In this document: positions 1-11,676 of the stretch, piece by piece
Position numbering within the stretch: position 1 is the first letter of the stretch
How the letters are laid out: each line of letters opens with the position of its first letter
NCBI GenBank assembly: GCA_022059125.1
Contig: JAEUWY010000001.1
Location: 4,836,001 to 4,900,000 of the forward strand
Length of the DNA stretch: 64,000 nucleotides
DNA from: Corynespora cassiicola
Taxonomy: Eukaryota > Ascomycota > Dothideomycetes > Pleosporales > Corynesporascaceae
Direction of reading: 5' to 3'
Notes under the pieces: model-generated
Databases searched by the model: none
What the model was told of the DNA's origin: nothing
What the model saw: only the letters and a program-made list of their open reading frames with translations
Translations under genes and position numbers: made by a program

Positions 1-1330
1 CATTTAGCTGTTCGTCGGAACTCAGCCTGTCGCTGGCTTAGCTTGTTGGTTTCCTATGTCTCTAAAGACCACCTAGAACCACGGATGGGGATAGCGGCAA
101 AACGCTCCAACTATGTTCGGACTTGAAGAAACCCGTAAAAGAGCTTCAACCTTGGCGACAAAGAATCCGTGGCTGGCGAGGTCACGAACGGTGTTGTAAC
201 CACGTGTGTGGAACTCCGAGATATTAGTTCGTTTCTAAATAGTATACCCAGGGGTGGATTTGAAAGGCCATGATCAGTGTGGTTGATGGACGGAAATCTG
301 GTGGGGCCGAAACTCGGGAGAATTGTTTGCCATGATGCATTGGAGGAAGGTATGCGAAGCAACTGACATGGCTGTATTTACTGGCCATTAGACACTTCTT
401 ACATAAGCTGAGTGGTAGGTACTCTGAGAATGTGGAGTCCCAAGTATCCTTTTCGTGCTCGAAGCCCAAGCTCTTGTACTACAGGAAGACAAAATGGGAA
501 CGGACTCCGACGGATTAACGATTTCAAATCTTCCGAGCTCGCTCAATCCATGCCGCTTGGCTTTTCCACTTCGACCGGGCATTCAGCCCTGTGGCTATTC
601 TGGTGATCAATTTGGGCTTGGCTACATCTAGAGGTGCCAATCAGCTCAATTGAGGCGCGAAGCGAGTGTGACTCCGCCGCACTCACTTCTTCGTATATCG
701 GCAGACCGTAAGATTCATGCAATTTATTGATTGGTAGATGGACTGCGCCCGTATATTGCAGAGGAAGATTGGCCCCACCGTGGCTTGGTACTTGTCTTAC
801 GAGCTCCAGTATATAATGAGTTGAGATTGATATGCAACTAGTATTGAAAACGATAATTGAGAATCCATTGCATCATGTGACATGATGATCAAAGATCATG
901 ATGTCTCATTATAGGCGACAATGAAACTGAATCAGACATTCTTGTGAGGGTTAGAATACGGAAATCAGGCTAAGGGTAAATCTTCTGGGGTACATGCGGA
1001 ATGCATCGTCATCATCTAAAAGTCGACCCAGTGTTGGGCTAAATTCAAGACCCCAACAATGCAGGCCGATCGCATTTGGAAGTCGGCCCCCATCCCATCA
1101 CCGTAAAGATATGCTGGGGAGGAGTGAATGTGCGCGACACATACATTATCTAGCGTCAGCCTGACTCTTCCAATCCAAAACCAAACGAATACCAAGTGCC
1201 TCTGAATGTTATACAAACTCTTGACTCACCTCTGAGTCATCTCAAAGGGTATCGTTGCGGACAGCACCTCCAAATCAACACTCAGTTTGGAACAGCCTGA
1301 TCATTGAATTGATAATTAGTCCAGCTGAAT
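1..1330. other. Left-edge intergenic stretch, no gene recognised
   Basis: Only short open frames on both strands, with no recognisable protein, splice pattern or RNA gene. The right part should hold the promoter of the membrane-protein gene that starts at 1331. An upstream gene beyond the window edge could end here, but nothing shows it. Confidence 0.5.
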
Positions 1331-2745
1331 ATGGGCCCAGCACCAGTACAAATCGAAGAGATCCTAAAGCTTCCTGCTATGGAGGCACCGCCTGGAGCGA
1401 CCCAAGATCCAAATCTCCCAGGACGTTCGCACGAACAAATCTGGTACTACCCAACTATCACTCTGTGTATGACCATACCAGGTATCTTCATGATACTTCG
1501 GTATCATGCGAAACTCACGGGAAAGGGGATGAGGCTGGGAATTGCAGATTGTAGGTTCCCGGCTGTTACACAAATCGGCTTGCGCTAATGAAGAGCCCAG
1601 TTTTTCTCATTTTAGGATTTGTACGCATCCTACCCTTATAATTTATGTTCCCCGTTTCCTGAGATTGTTCCAGTTTTTGAGTATCGCGACTGCGGGCACC
1701 GGCGCCATGAACATAAGATACGGCGTCGCCGTTCATCAGTGGAACCTGACACTTGGCACATACTTCAAGCTCCTCTATGTATTTACCCCTAACAACTAAT
1801 TTGCTCCATAAAGAACTAACAAAAAAGAAGTGGGTCAATATCCATCAGCTTGTATATGCCCCGACAATGCTTAGCATCAAAATCGCCATCGTCTTGCAAT
1901 ACATGTCCATATTCTCGCCCGAGCGCTGCCGAAATAAGATAATGCATTATGGTGGCTGGGCTACGATTGTTGCCAATGCTATGTTCTATATAATACGCTG
2001 GTTCTTGACACTATTATCGTGTAGACCGCGTAAAAAGATCTGGGACAAGTCTGAGCCGGGCAGCTGCATCCGTACCAACCAGTTCTTGACGGCCACGGGC
2101 TTCGTGAATGCGATCTCAGATATCATCATCCTGATTCTACCACTCATGGTACTGTGGAAGCTGCAACTTCCGCGCAAGAAAAAGTTCGAGATATCGCTGC
2201 TGTTTGCGACAGGACTTTTGTAGGTATACGCATCGAAACGATAAGATAGTAACTGTAGCTGACATTTGCGATTGTGTAACAGGGCATGCGTTGCCTCGTG
2301 CCTGCGCATCTATTATAGCCTCATGTTCATCATCGGAGATTCAACGAGCCTCGATATGTCCTACAATATCGGCTGGGAAGGCCTATGGGCTTACGCCGAA
2401 GTGGCGCTTGGGATCATCGTCGCATGCTCCCTCTCTATATCCCAGATTCTAAAGAACTCAAAGATCTTTTCCGTCATCTTTTCAAAAGTGAAAATACTTT
2501 GTAGTCGGGATATGTCGAGACCGCTCTCACATGTGGTCGAGCCCCCGGAAATGGCAGTCGATGGCCAAAGCACTGTCTCCAGGAGTACTGGGCAGAAAAG
2601 GCCCACTTTTGAATCTCCGTGGTCCGACAGCGAAGCAGATCTCAACAGAGAGATCCTTGTCGTGGTGGACATCGAGCATTCGAGCGGAGAGAACCAGGAG
2701 GGTGTGGCTCAAGAACTGCCGCATAAAACCATAATTTGGTCTTGA
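1331..2745 (+). CDS. Rhodopsin-type fungal integral membrane protein (five exons)
   Basis: Multi-pass plasma-membrane-type protein of the fungal rhodopsin-domain family (PTH11-like superfamily). Members are often named only 'integral membrane protein', and their ligand or role is unknown. Exons read as 1331-1550, 1601-1620, 1674-1778, 1849-2219 and 2283-2745, giving 392 residues. Hydrophobic segments alternate with short loops. The family-like stretches GTGAMNIRYGV, VHQWNLTLGTYFK, YAPTMLSIKIAI and ACVASCLRIYYSL run through all exons, and the frame is kept only if a 20-nt second exon is included. The tail after about residue 310 is polar and probably cytosolic. It stands alone, with no gene cluster around it. 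The family call is firm; the small exon is inferred from frame and splice signals and needs transcript support. Confidence 0.8.
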
Positions 2746-3040
2746 GACCGGCCACACTTTACTGTGTAGGGTTTTTCATAGGCTGTCAGGCGAGGGTTAG
2801 TATTTGGACCCATACGAAGCCAGCAAATTCTGCTATGGTTTGGTTGACCGAAATGTGTTGACGGATGTTTCATTTAATCTGTGAGCTCTTGGGAGCATCT
2901 TAATATCACAATTTGAGCGGCAACAAACGCTACCTGAACTGTAAATATGATTCGATTTGTACAGGGCGAACTATCTGAAGCTCACCGGCATAGTGATCAC
3001 ATTGACCAAATCGCCAAAGAAAACGCAAGGAAACCCTTCT

Positions 3041-3887
3041 CTACTTCCTGTACCACATTCTTGTAATCTTGGTGTGCCTCATCTTCTTCTGAAGCTGGAA
3101 GATACCGTACATTAGAGCTTCCGAGGTGGGAGGGCACCCTGGCACGTAAATGTCCACGGGCACGATCCTGTCGCATCCCCTGGTAACAGAGTAGCTGTAG
3201 TGGTAGTAGCCTCCACCGTTCGCGCAGCTGCCCATGGAAATAACCCAACGAGGATCAGGCATCTGGTCATAGACCTGTCGTAGAGCCGGTGCCATCTTGT
3301 TGGTAAGAGTTCCGGCCACAATCATAACATCGGACTGACGGGGCGAAGCACGGAAAATGATACCGAGACGATCCTGGTCGTAACGGGGGGTCGAAAGGTG
3401 CATCATCTCGACGGCACAGCATGCCAAACCGAAGGTCATGGGCCACAGAGAGCTCTGACGCGCCCAGTTGGCGATTTGATCCAGCGTGGTCCTGTGAGGC
3501 CCGTTAGCCACCATTCGGCCTATCGCCTCCCCACCCGGAGTTCCCAAACGCTTCCCGATGAGCTCCAACAGGAAAAAACATACAGCGCGTATTGCATGGC
3601 ACCCTGCTTTCCCTCCTGACTCGGCAATGGCACTTCTCTGCGCGCAGCCTTCATGGGCGGTGGCGTTCCCGGGTTGCCCGACACAAGGCCTGGGGTCTTC
3701 TGGACGGGCGTCGCGGAATTGGAGGAGGTAGAGGAGAGGAAGGCGACGCTTCCCGCGCGGTAGGGCAGCAGGGCTGTCGTGGGTTTGGCTGTCCGCAAAG
3801 TTAGCTCCGGGGAAGGGCTCTCAGTCAGGGCGGCGGCGACATACCGCGCAAGGCCATTGAGGCCGCAGACCTCGTCGTCGACAACAT
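3041..3887 (-). CDS. NADH:ubiquinone oxidoreductase 20 kDa subunit (NDUFS7/PSST), complex I
   Basis: Mitochondrial complex I subunit that carries iron-sulfur cluster N2, the last electron carrier before ubiquinone. Exons on the minus strand are 3845-3887, 3584-3788 and 3041-3491 (232 residues). The start [14 protein letters not shown] is a typical arginine-rich matrix-targeting sequence split by a 56-bp intron. The second intron (3492-3583) has a GCTAAC branch site near its CACAG acceptor. The N2 cysteines are all present: the CC pair in [10 protein letters not shown] (about 107-108), SMGSC (about 172) and PGCPPT (about 202). Length and order match fungal orthologues (nuo-19.3 type in Neurospora). 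The gene faces TRAPPC2L across about 410 bp, so the two probably share a promoter region. Confidence 0.95.
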
Positions 3888-4297
3888 GTTGGCGACAAAG
3901 ACAAAGGAAAGCCTCTGGGGAAGGAGTGGAGAGGTCAAGAAGGCGCGGTGGCGATGGGGAGGGGAGGTCGCCAAATGGATGAGGTCAAAGTCAAGTTCCT
4001 GGCTTGGCGTTCGTCTCGATTAGCTTCCCAATCAGCGGGCCTCTGGTTGGCTAGAGCGGCCCTGCTCCAGACACGCCGACCTCGCCCATCACCACTTTCG
4101 GACTACGTCGGCGAGACCACCGCGGAACATATCAGACAGTCTGGAGAGGGCATCCTGCGCATCTGGGTGGCTTGCCTTTGGTAGCTGTGAACCGATACCG
4201 ACGCAGCACGTGTCCACGCTTACCCCCAGCCTTCGGCCCCCAGCTCATCTGGCAAGCTGTCACCTACTCCCCATCTCTCAGTGAGCGTCAATAAGTC
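3888..4297. promoter_or_regulatory. Shared intergenic promoter region, NDUFS7 / TRAPPC2L
   Basis: The two start codons lie 410 bp apart on opposite strands, so both upstream regions must be here. No convincing TATA element or known operator was seen. Confidence 0.5.
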
Positions 4298-4936
4298 ATG
4301 GCAACCCGTGTCCCCTCCATCGCAGCCATAGGCGTCATCGGTAAACACGTAAGAATCCCTGTCCGAGTGCTGTGCTTGCCTCTGCGAGGCCAAGCTTACG
4401 CGCATCACAGAACAACCCTCTTCACATATCGCTTTTCCCGCCCGAGGAACGGGCACCACTGGAGTTCCAATTTCTTCTTTCATCATGTCTTGATATATTT
4501 GAGGCTCGACTTCCCCATAAGACAGCCGACCAAGACTTTGGGCTCTTGCAGGCAGTCGATGATAGGCTTGCCATGTATGGCTGGCTAACTAACACCGGCG
4601 TCAAATTCGTCGTTATTGTCGACATGGAGGGGCGAGCAGCTACTGCACTAGACAGCAAAGCAGCCACTGCAGTTGGCCTACGAGATGCCGATTTGAAGCC
4701 GGTAGGTACTTCTTCATCAGCCAAACACACTAGCTTATGGTCCATAGGCATTCCGGGCATTGCAGACGGCATACATCATGCTGTTGCGGAACCCTTTCTA
4801 CAATCCGGACGAGCACTCTCCAATCACAGCAAATACTGAACAAAGAATTGGTTCCACACAGATTACCAGCCGCAAGTTTATCCAGGAAGTCAAAAAAATC
4901 GGAGATACATGGGCGCCTGGAGTTACGAGTATCTGA
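4298..4936 (+). CDS. TRAPP complex subunit TRAPPC2L (Tca17-like, sedlin family)
   Basis: Small longin-fold subunit of the TRAPP tethering complex, which acts as a Rab GEF in ER-Golgi and Golgi traffic. Exons 4298-4348, 4411-4701 and 4748-4936 give 176 residues. Family features include the opening IAAIGVIGKH with NNPLHI after the first intron, then FEARLPHKTADQDFGLLQAVDDRLAMYGWLTNTGVKFVV (positions about 47-85), and the C-terminal AFRALQTAYIMLL with NPFYNP. Both introns are phase 0 and short (62 and 46 bp). Sedlin proper (TRAPPC2/Trs20) is the close alternative, but the fungal insert after the AYIMLLRNPFYNP motif fits TRAPPC2L better. AFG1 follows in the same direction. Confidence 0.88.
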
Positions 4937-5148
4937 GCGATTCACAATAATTCTTGAGTAACGTGATACCTTTGCATATCTGGCGTTGGAATATACACTT
5001 CTTCTAGTTCACGAGCCATTTTTCTTCTTACATTCTAGTCTATTCGACGTCTTCTCCCATCAAAGCAGCCCGCAAAGACATCTTATGCCACACTATACCC
5101 GATATAGCCTAGATCCGATCTCCAACCTCACCACCTCGGCCTTCAATC

Positions 5149-7496
5149 ATGCATGTTTCTGCACGGTACATCTTGTCACATCGAGGGCGACTCATCCTTC
5201 TCCCAAATCATACACCAAGCCGAAAGCCATATCAAGGTTACATCATCAGACTGGACCTTCAGAGCCTTGCTCGTATCGGTTGAAGTTTCCTGTGCGAATT
5301 GGCTTGTGGCACTCAGTTTTGCTCCAGACTTCCGAATCAGACGCCACTAATGCCACCCAATGGAACGAATCTCGCCATCACAAACCCCCTTGTGCTTTAC
5401 CGTAGTCTTATAGCAACGAATCGTCTAGCACCTGACCCGGCACAACATCGCCTAGGTAATGACGTCGACGACTTCCGAAATGATCTGTCAGGATACATGG
5501 CTGACTTGCCTCACTAGCTCTCAATCTACAGAAGCTATACGAAAGACTAATAGATTATGAGCCTAACATAGAATACTCTCAACGCCTCCAGCAGCTTAGT
5601 CGTGCTGTGGGAGCGGCTCAAGACGTTCAACCGCAGGAAAAACCATCCATCGGAACAAGAGGAATATGGACGTCTCTTCTCAAGCAGAAAGAGAAGAGGG
5701 ATTCCCTCGCATTGACACGGGTTTTGACAAGCCCTGAGGCAGCCATGGCTCTAGAGAGCCCCAAAGGCCTGATGCTACATGGCGAAGTTGGAACTGGAAA
5801 GTCCATGCTCATAGACCTCTTTGCCGACTGCTTGCCAAATAAGAAGAAGAGAAGATGGCACTTTAATACTTTCATGCTGGACACATTTTCACGTCTAGAG
5901 GCTTTACGAAAGAACCGACTGGCCTTGACCGGAGAGCTACAAGACGAATATTCGCTATTATGGCTGGCTCGCGACCTCATCCAAACATCACCTATTCTTT
6001 TTCTGGACGAGTTCCAGTTCCCGGACCGCGCTGCTTCTAAGATCCTTTCTAATCTAATGACATCCTTCTTTCAGCTTGGAGGTGTTCTCATCGCAACAAG
6101 CAACCGTATGCCCGATGAACTCGCAAAGGCCGCTGGGATCGAGTTTGCGCGACCTGTAAGCAGGTTCAGTAGACTAGGCTGGAGCCTGGGTCTACCGGGC
6201 ATCGTGGGGCGCGATGACGGACCGGGCCAGAAAGGCGAATTCGCCGTGTTTCTCGAAGTACTAAAGTCTCGCTGTGAAGTTTGGGAGATGGAGGGGAAAA
6301 GGGACTATCGAAGAATAGGTGCCGAAAAGCGCGAGGTGGCCACGTCTAGTGATTCTACCACTGGCGTTTCCATACCCACAAAGGGCCTCCCATCTAGCGC
6401 TACTACGATAGATGGCAGCAATGACGCCGCTTCAGAGCCCACATCCACCACCGAGACCCTCTTGCCCAAATACTTCCTCATCGATCCATCCCCCGAGGAG
6501 CTCGCTGCGCTCATTACCACCACTCTATCCCTCGCAACCACTGACCCTTGGACTCCACATACTCTTACAGTCTACGGCCGTCCCTTCCCCATCCCCCGTC
6601 AGCATGCCAGCATAGCCCATTTCACTTTCGCCGAACTCTGCACCGCCTCCCTCGGCCCTGCAGACTACATTACGCTCGCATCCACCTACCACACGCTCAT
6701 CCTCACCGACGTCCCAGTCCTCACCTTCCTCCAAAAGAACGAAGCTCGCCGCTTCATCACCTTCCTCGACGCCCTCTACGAAGCGCGCTGCCGCCTCCTC
6801 CTCACTGCCGCCACAACACCAGACTCTCTCTTCTTTCCCACATCCCCATCCTCAGACTCGACAAACCCGACAAGAGATGGCGAGGTGTTAGACACAGACG
6901 CAACGCACCCCGAAACCTACTCCGAAATCCACCAAGACTTGACATCCCCCTTCCGCCCCAACGTCTCCTCGTACGGCGGCCCTTCGCTCGCAGCCGACGC
7001 GCTCGAAGACGACCCTCCGAACCGCGTCCGTAGGCCCGGGAGCTCGTACACGGACGAGCGCGCGCGGCGCCCGGGTCCCGACTTTGCGAACATTGGCGGT
7101 TTGACGGGCGAGGATGAGAGGTTCGCGGTCAAGCGCGCGGAGAGCAGGATCTGGGAGTTGTGTGCTGAGCGGTGGTGGTGGGGCAGGGGTGGAAAGGTGG
7201 AGGAGTGGTGGAGGCCGTTGCCGGGTAAGGCGAGGCATTGGGAGAGGAGGGCGGGCGCGGAACGAGCAGTCGGAGAGGGAACGGGGAAGGTGGAGGCTGG
7301 GGCTGGTGACGATGTTGCGAGTCCGTTTCGGACGACGAGTGATAGCCCACCGAAGATTCAGTGGACGCATGTTTGGGGTACGATCAAGTGGGGGAAGAAG
7401 GCTGGGGCTTGGGGGAAGGGCGTGGAGGGTTTGGAAGAGCGGAAGAGGGAGAAGGACAGGGACGGAGATGGGCAAGACGGAACCAAGTCGGGCTGA
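5149..7496 (+). CDS. AFG1-like mitochondrial AAA ATPase (LACE1 family)
   Basis: AAA-type ATPase of the AFG1/LACE1 family, an inner-membrane-associated mitochondrial protein linked to turnover of misfolded respiratory subunits. The body is secure: exon 5328-5455, intron 5456-5517, exon 5518-7496. Walker A is GEVGTGKS (about 137-144), Walker B LFLDEF (about 209) and the sensor-1 region is ATSNRMPDEL (about 241). ITNPLVLYRSLIATNRL and DPAQHRL before the intron are family signatures. The very 5' end is tentative: ATG at 5149 joined over a GTACAT...CTCCAG intron (5166-5327) keeps frame and gives 707 residues; otherwise translation would start at the in-frame ATG at 5350. The C-terminal third has low-complexity charged inserts, making it longer than yeast Afg1. 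Confidence 0.88.
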
Positions 7497-7791
7497 TAGA
7501 GATAAAGGTATATAGTTGTAGAGCTGTTGCGATTATACAGATGCTTCTTACTGTCGAAGATGGTCCAACTAGGCCCTGTCTCATGCACGCAATCAGGTCA
7601 CACGCTTGCTAACGAAGTGATTAAGAAAATGGCGGGTCATGACCTATTCATTTGATATCATTCCTATGCCTTTCGCTGGATATGTGAAGAAAGCTACTCA
7701 GCGCCCCGCCAAAACGCCGATCCGTTTTTGATATGCATGCACGTCACTTCGACCTCGGAGCCTTCCCTCCATCTAACCCCAACGCACCAAT

Positions 7792-8431
7792 CTAAGCATC
7801 CTCGACGATGGTGGTGTGGAGACCCTTGGGGTCCTTGACGTTGACGGCCTGGACGTAGGAGTAGAGCTTCTCCTTGGCGCCCTCCTCGTCGTTACGCTTA
7901 CGCGAGATGCGGACGCGGAGACGGAAGGGAACGCCCTTGATGCCGGACTCCCAGACCTTCTTGTTGAGCTGGGGGTCGAGACGGACGTCGGAGGTACCCT
8001 ATGAAAGAAAAATTAGCGCATGTTCTCCACTTGCTGAATGCGACAATGGGATGCGCCCGCTGTCCCGACACCATCATGTCACGGCCAGCCAGCACACCCA
8101 TCCCAGCGAGGTTGTACCACGTACCATAGCCTTCTCGGCGAAAGCGCGGATCTCCTTGATAGCCCTGGGGGCCCTCTTCTTGAAGCTCACGCCATGGACC
8201 TTTACAAATATACCAGTCAGCCAAGTGTTCTATTCAGTCTTCCGCCCGATACCCGCACTGCCCTGCATCGTTGGTAGGGAGTGCCAGGCCATCGTTGGAC
8301 TTCACCAAACTGAATCAACGTACGCGCTTGTGGAGGTGGATCGTGTATTCGCGGGCGACGACGTCAGCGATGGCGCTGCGGGTGGTCTTTCCGGCCGGCT
8401 TCTTGCCGCTCTGCTTTCCGACGTTGGGCAT
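7792..8431 (-). CDS. 60S ribosomal protein eL31
   Basis: Ribosomal protein of the large subunit located at the exit tunnel. Exons on the minus strand are 8324-8431, 8125-8199 and 7792-7998 (129 residues). The exons spell the conserved core in order: [36 protein letters not shown], then [16 protein letters not shown] and [20 protein letters not shown]. Both coding introns are in phase 0 (8200-8323 and 7999-8124). Relative to yeast there is a lysine/glycine-rich extension of about 20 residues before the domain, common in filamentous fungi. A further intron lies in the 5' UTR. Codon use is strongly C-ending, as expected for a highly expressed gene. Confidence 0.95.
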
Positions 8432-8433
8432 TT

Positions 8434-8559
8434 CTAACGAAGAAGAGAGTGGTTAGCGGATGCTCGAATAGCAGTTCAAGATGGCGAGTTGGGCCTCGAC
8501 TGTCGGAAATCGATGCGCTTCCTTGTCGCAAACTTGAAATAGGGCGATTGGTGACTTAC
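8434..8559 (-). other. Intron in the 5' UTR of the eL31 gene
   Basis: On the minus strand a GTAAGT donor at 8559 pairs with a TTAG acceptor ending at 8434, two bases before the eL31 start codon. Leader introns are frequent in fungal ribosomal-protein genes. The call rests on splice consensus only. Confidence 0.6.
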
Positions 8560-9218
8560 TGAATATATTCCTCGCTGTGGGTTAGTAGAGGGATGTGTAT
8601 TGAGAAGCGGCTGGAGGTGGAAGTTGCTGCGTGGTCCGATAATTTCTTCGAAGTGCGGGCTCGGTTAACTCTTGGCGTACAGTGGTTTGGCGACATTTGC
8701 ACAGACCACCCAATCTAGCATCCACGTGACCTGGCCTTAAGATCCAGTGGACGCTTAAGAGGAATCTGCTGGTTCTGGGATCAGTTGTCACCAACGGCTC
8801 TTTCTTTAGCCATGGTTGTAGCTTTACTTGCACAAAACTAACTAGAGATTAATATCAGCAAGTTACAATTAACGCTTTATTGTTGTCGGAACAAGCTACC
8901 AACTACGCAGATTCTTGTAAGTTGAGTGCTAGCCATACTTGGGCACGTAAGGTTGGAAGGTGATCCTAGGCATTCTTACCTTGGAACTGTACAAGATAAG
9001 TAGTGAAAACTCACCGTAGTCTAGTGATATCCGTTGAAACATTTACAATTACTTTTATCCTTTCATTTCTTACATGGGTATTTCTCTCCTAAGAATGCAT
9101 GCCAATATGTTCGCTGACCAGGCCTCCAATGCTTGACACAAGAAAACCCCATTCGCCAACCAGCCTCGTTATCATGTACCGCCGGTTTTGTTCTTATCCC
9201 CAACGCCATAAACTTGAC
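8560..9218. promoter_or_regulatory. eL31 upstream region and 3' side of the RING gene
   Basis: This gap holds the promoter of the eL31 gene (transcribed leftward) and the 3' flank of the CHY-RING gene (also leftward). No further gene or strong motif was seen. Confidence 0.4.
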
Positions 9219-11676
9219 TCAACGATGTCCAGGAAGCTCGATTTCATTGCCACGATCATCGCCGTCTGCGTCGTCATCGTCATCTTCTTCCTCTTCCTCC
9301 TCTCCACTTTCATCGCTGCTGCTCTCATCTTCCTCATCTTCCTCACCCCCAGAAAGAAGCCTGTCCATGCGTCCACCGTCTTCCCCCCAAAATTGGAGAC
9401 CATCTGGATCGTGGTCATCAGAAAGATCGAGCCTTGGAATGTTGTCGATGGAAGGATTTAGGTAGTTCCTGAGGGGCGACAGCGACCGACTGAATCGCTC
9501 GAGCACATACTGTGGCAGTGAAGGCTGCTGGACAGTGGTGCCGTCGGTTGCTCGACACTCGCGGCGATCTTCTCCCAGGTCGATGAAGGGCACATTTTCA
9601 GCAGCCACTTCACCAGTTGGGTTCAGATAGCGAGACTGGGCGAAGGACCTCCGGACGCGTTCCATGAGCTCATAGGGGTCCGGGATCTGCGGCATTTGCG
9701 GAAATTGAGGCATGCCGGGGAACTGGGGCATTTGCGGCATTTGTGGCATTTGAGGCATCCCTGGAAATTGGGGGATCTGGAAGGGAAATGAAGGAAACTG
9801 GCCCGGTAGCCATGTCTCCTCGGGTTGATCGGGTTGGAAGTAGTATCGAGGTGAGCGAAGAGGTTGAGACGCTGGAGAGCTGACACTGGCTGGTGACACT
9901 GCTCCAACGTTGTAATCGGCATCTAAAAGGGCATTGGCAGCCTGCTCGCTCTCTGGTCCATTCAAGATCCGAATTTCGTTTGTGTTATACGAGTCACAGG
10001 TGTTGCACTTATTCCCAAGCCAATGGTACTTGACAGAGGACTTGCCAGAGCAGTCATTGCAGTGAATGACGGCCCGAGTGTTGGCAAACTGCTCGGGCAT
10101 TGGTTGACTCTCGATGGCCTGTGTCAACTTTCGCCACTGGAGCTCCATGTTCACCGCGCTCTTCTTGCACATGGGGCATTTGTAAGCAGTCTCCATGTAC
10201 AAATTATAGCAGCCCTTGTGCAAGTAGTGGCCGCACGGCATGGAAACAACAGCACTAGACGAGTTGAACAGGTACTCGCCGCATATGGGACAGTCGCAAT
10301 CAGTGGCACGCTCGAGACATTTGTGGGTATGGGCGTATGCAATGGAGATGCAGACATTACAGTTCTGGGGGATGGTCAGTCATGGCAGGGAGATTGCACC
10401 CGTTGTGTCGTACCTTGCAATGCACATAGTCCTTGCCCAGGCCTTCGCCCTTTCTACAGATACCACAGTCGACACAATGGTAGATCTTCTTGGTACTGTT
10501 GTCGTCCCAAAGCTTACAGATGTCACAGTAATAGCACGCTGTTAGAGTGCCGCACTCGGCGCAGTATTCGTCGGCCGTCTGGGCAGTTCCACAGGCCATG
10601 CATAGCATATTTTGTGTTTTCCTTCGGTTCAGATTGTGATCTTCTACAGCGTCGTGGCAGTGCCGACAAGTGTACCACCGCTTGCATTCATAGCACTGCA
10701 CCTTGACATTGCGTTTGTAGTGCTGGCACCCGAAGGTCGGACCATCGTCGACGAGGTCGAGCTCCTCGTCCTCGGCAGCCACATCAAAGTTGTAGTGGGT
10801 GGGGCGGGTACGGTACGTGGGCTCCGTGTCGCCAGGCCGCAGGTTGAAGGGATTCTCTGGGTCCACCTCGGATGCAGTGGACATGGGAGACGACAGGTGG
10901 GCATCCGAGAAGATGGAATGGCCAGAGGTGGGAGTGAAGGGCCGATCGTGGGACACAAAGCTGCTCGGCGAAGTCGGGCGGAGACAGTTGTAGCGCTCCG
11001 TCATGATGCCATGCATCATGCGCGCCTTGTCCATGTCTGCTATCTTGAGGTCCCGGATCTGGTGGATGCGCTCGCGGAGATGGTGCATGCCGTCGTCGGC
11101 TGGCAGCGACTCGGACATGGCGGGGGCGACGGCATGGTGTGCTGGCACGCCGGGGCTCGCGCTGGTGGTGCTCTGTACGGTAGTTGTCGTGGCGGGCGTG
11201 GCAGGCAAGGTCGAGTCCAGGTCGAGCTGGCGGAGCTGCGACTCGATTGTGCGCGAGGGGTTGGACGACATGCCTGCGTCGGCCGGAATATCGATGGGCG
11301 CGGTCGGCGCTGCTGGCCGGGCAGATAAGCTCACTGAAGCGTCATGCACGCTGCCGTCATGGTCGCCCGCGTCCTCTTCGTCGAGCGCGGCAGACTGGGG
11401 GCGGCGAATAAAATGCGAATGCCGTCGGATGTGAAGGCGATGGCTCAGGGCGCGGGCATGCTGAGAATCCTGCACGCCGGCGGGCTGGGTGGCCCGCTCG
11501 TGGCCTTGTGCGGCTTCGGGGACAGTCGATGGTGGTGTGTTGACCGCGCCCGGATTTGCATGTGACAGCGGAAGACGCCCGCTGTCGCCCTCCTGTGCGG
11601 GCGCTGCAGCGGCGGAGAAGCGACGCGCGTGGCGGACGACCGGGTCGATGATGAACGAGGAGATCAGATTACTCAT
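9219..11676 (-). CDS. CHY/CTCHY/RING zinc-finger E3 ubiquitin ligase (Pirh2/RCHY1 type)
   Basis: Predicted ubiquitin ligase. Exons 10414-11676 and 9219-10364 (minus strand; intron 10365-10413) encode 802 residues. Domains follow the Pirh2 order: a disordered N-terminus (1-310), the CHY finger beginning FGCQHYKRNVKVQC (about 313-385), CTCHY with CYYCDICKLWDD (about 375-420), the RING starting CNVCISIAYAHTHKC with CDCPICGEYLF and MPCGHYLHKGC (about 423-490), and a zinc-ribbon HCNDC...CNTC (about 520-550). The C-terminal half is a fungal extension with a run of MPQ/FPQ repeats (about 617-648) and an acidic Ser/Asp/Glu-rich tail. The start is the first ATG (MSNLISSF); the longer open frame upstream lacks an ATG. 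RCHY1 itself is far shorter, so substrate recognition may differ. Confidence 0.9.
9683..9778 (-). repeat. Tandem MPQ/FPQ-coding repeat inside the RING gene
   Basis: Imperfect 9-bp units encode alternating MPQ, FPGMPQ and FPQ blocks in the disordered C-terminal half of the CHY-RING protein. Units differ at third positions, so the repeat is probably not very recent. Confidence 0.8.

Noticed and set aside
6888..7475. 195-codon frame antisense to AFG1
   Set aside because: Shadow of the C-rich/G-rich coding bias of the AFG1 gene; low-complexity proline/leucine sequence.
7999..8124. Possible C/D snoRNA in an eL31 intron
   Set aside because: An ATGATGG box is present but no paired CTGA box and terminal stem could be placed.
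10612..11328. 238-codon plus-strand frame over the CHY-RING gene
   Set aside because: Lies fully antisense to the CHY and linker region of a well-supported gene and has no motif of its own.
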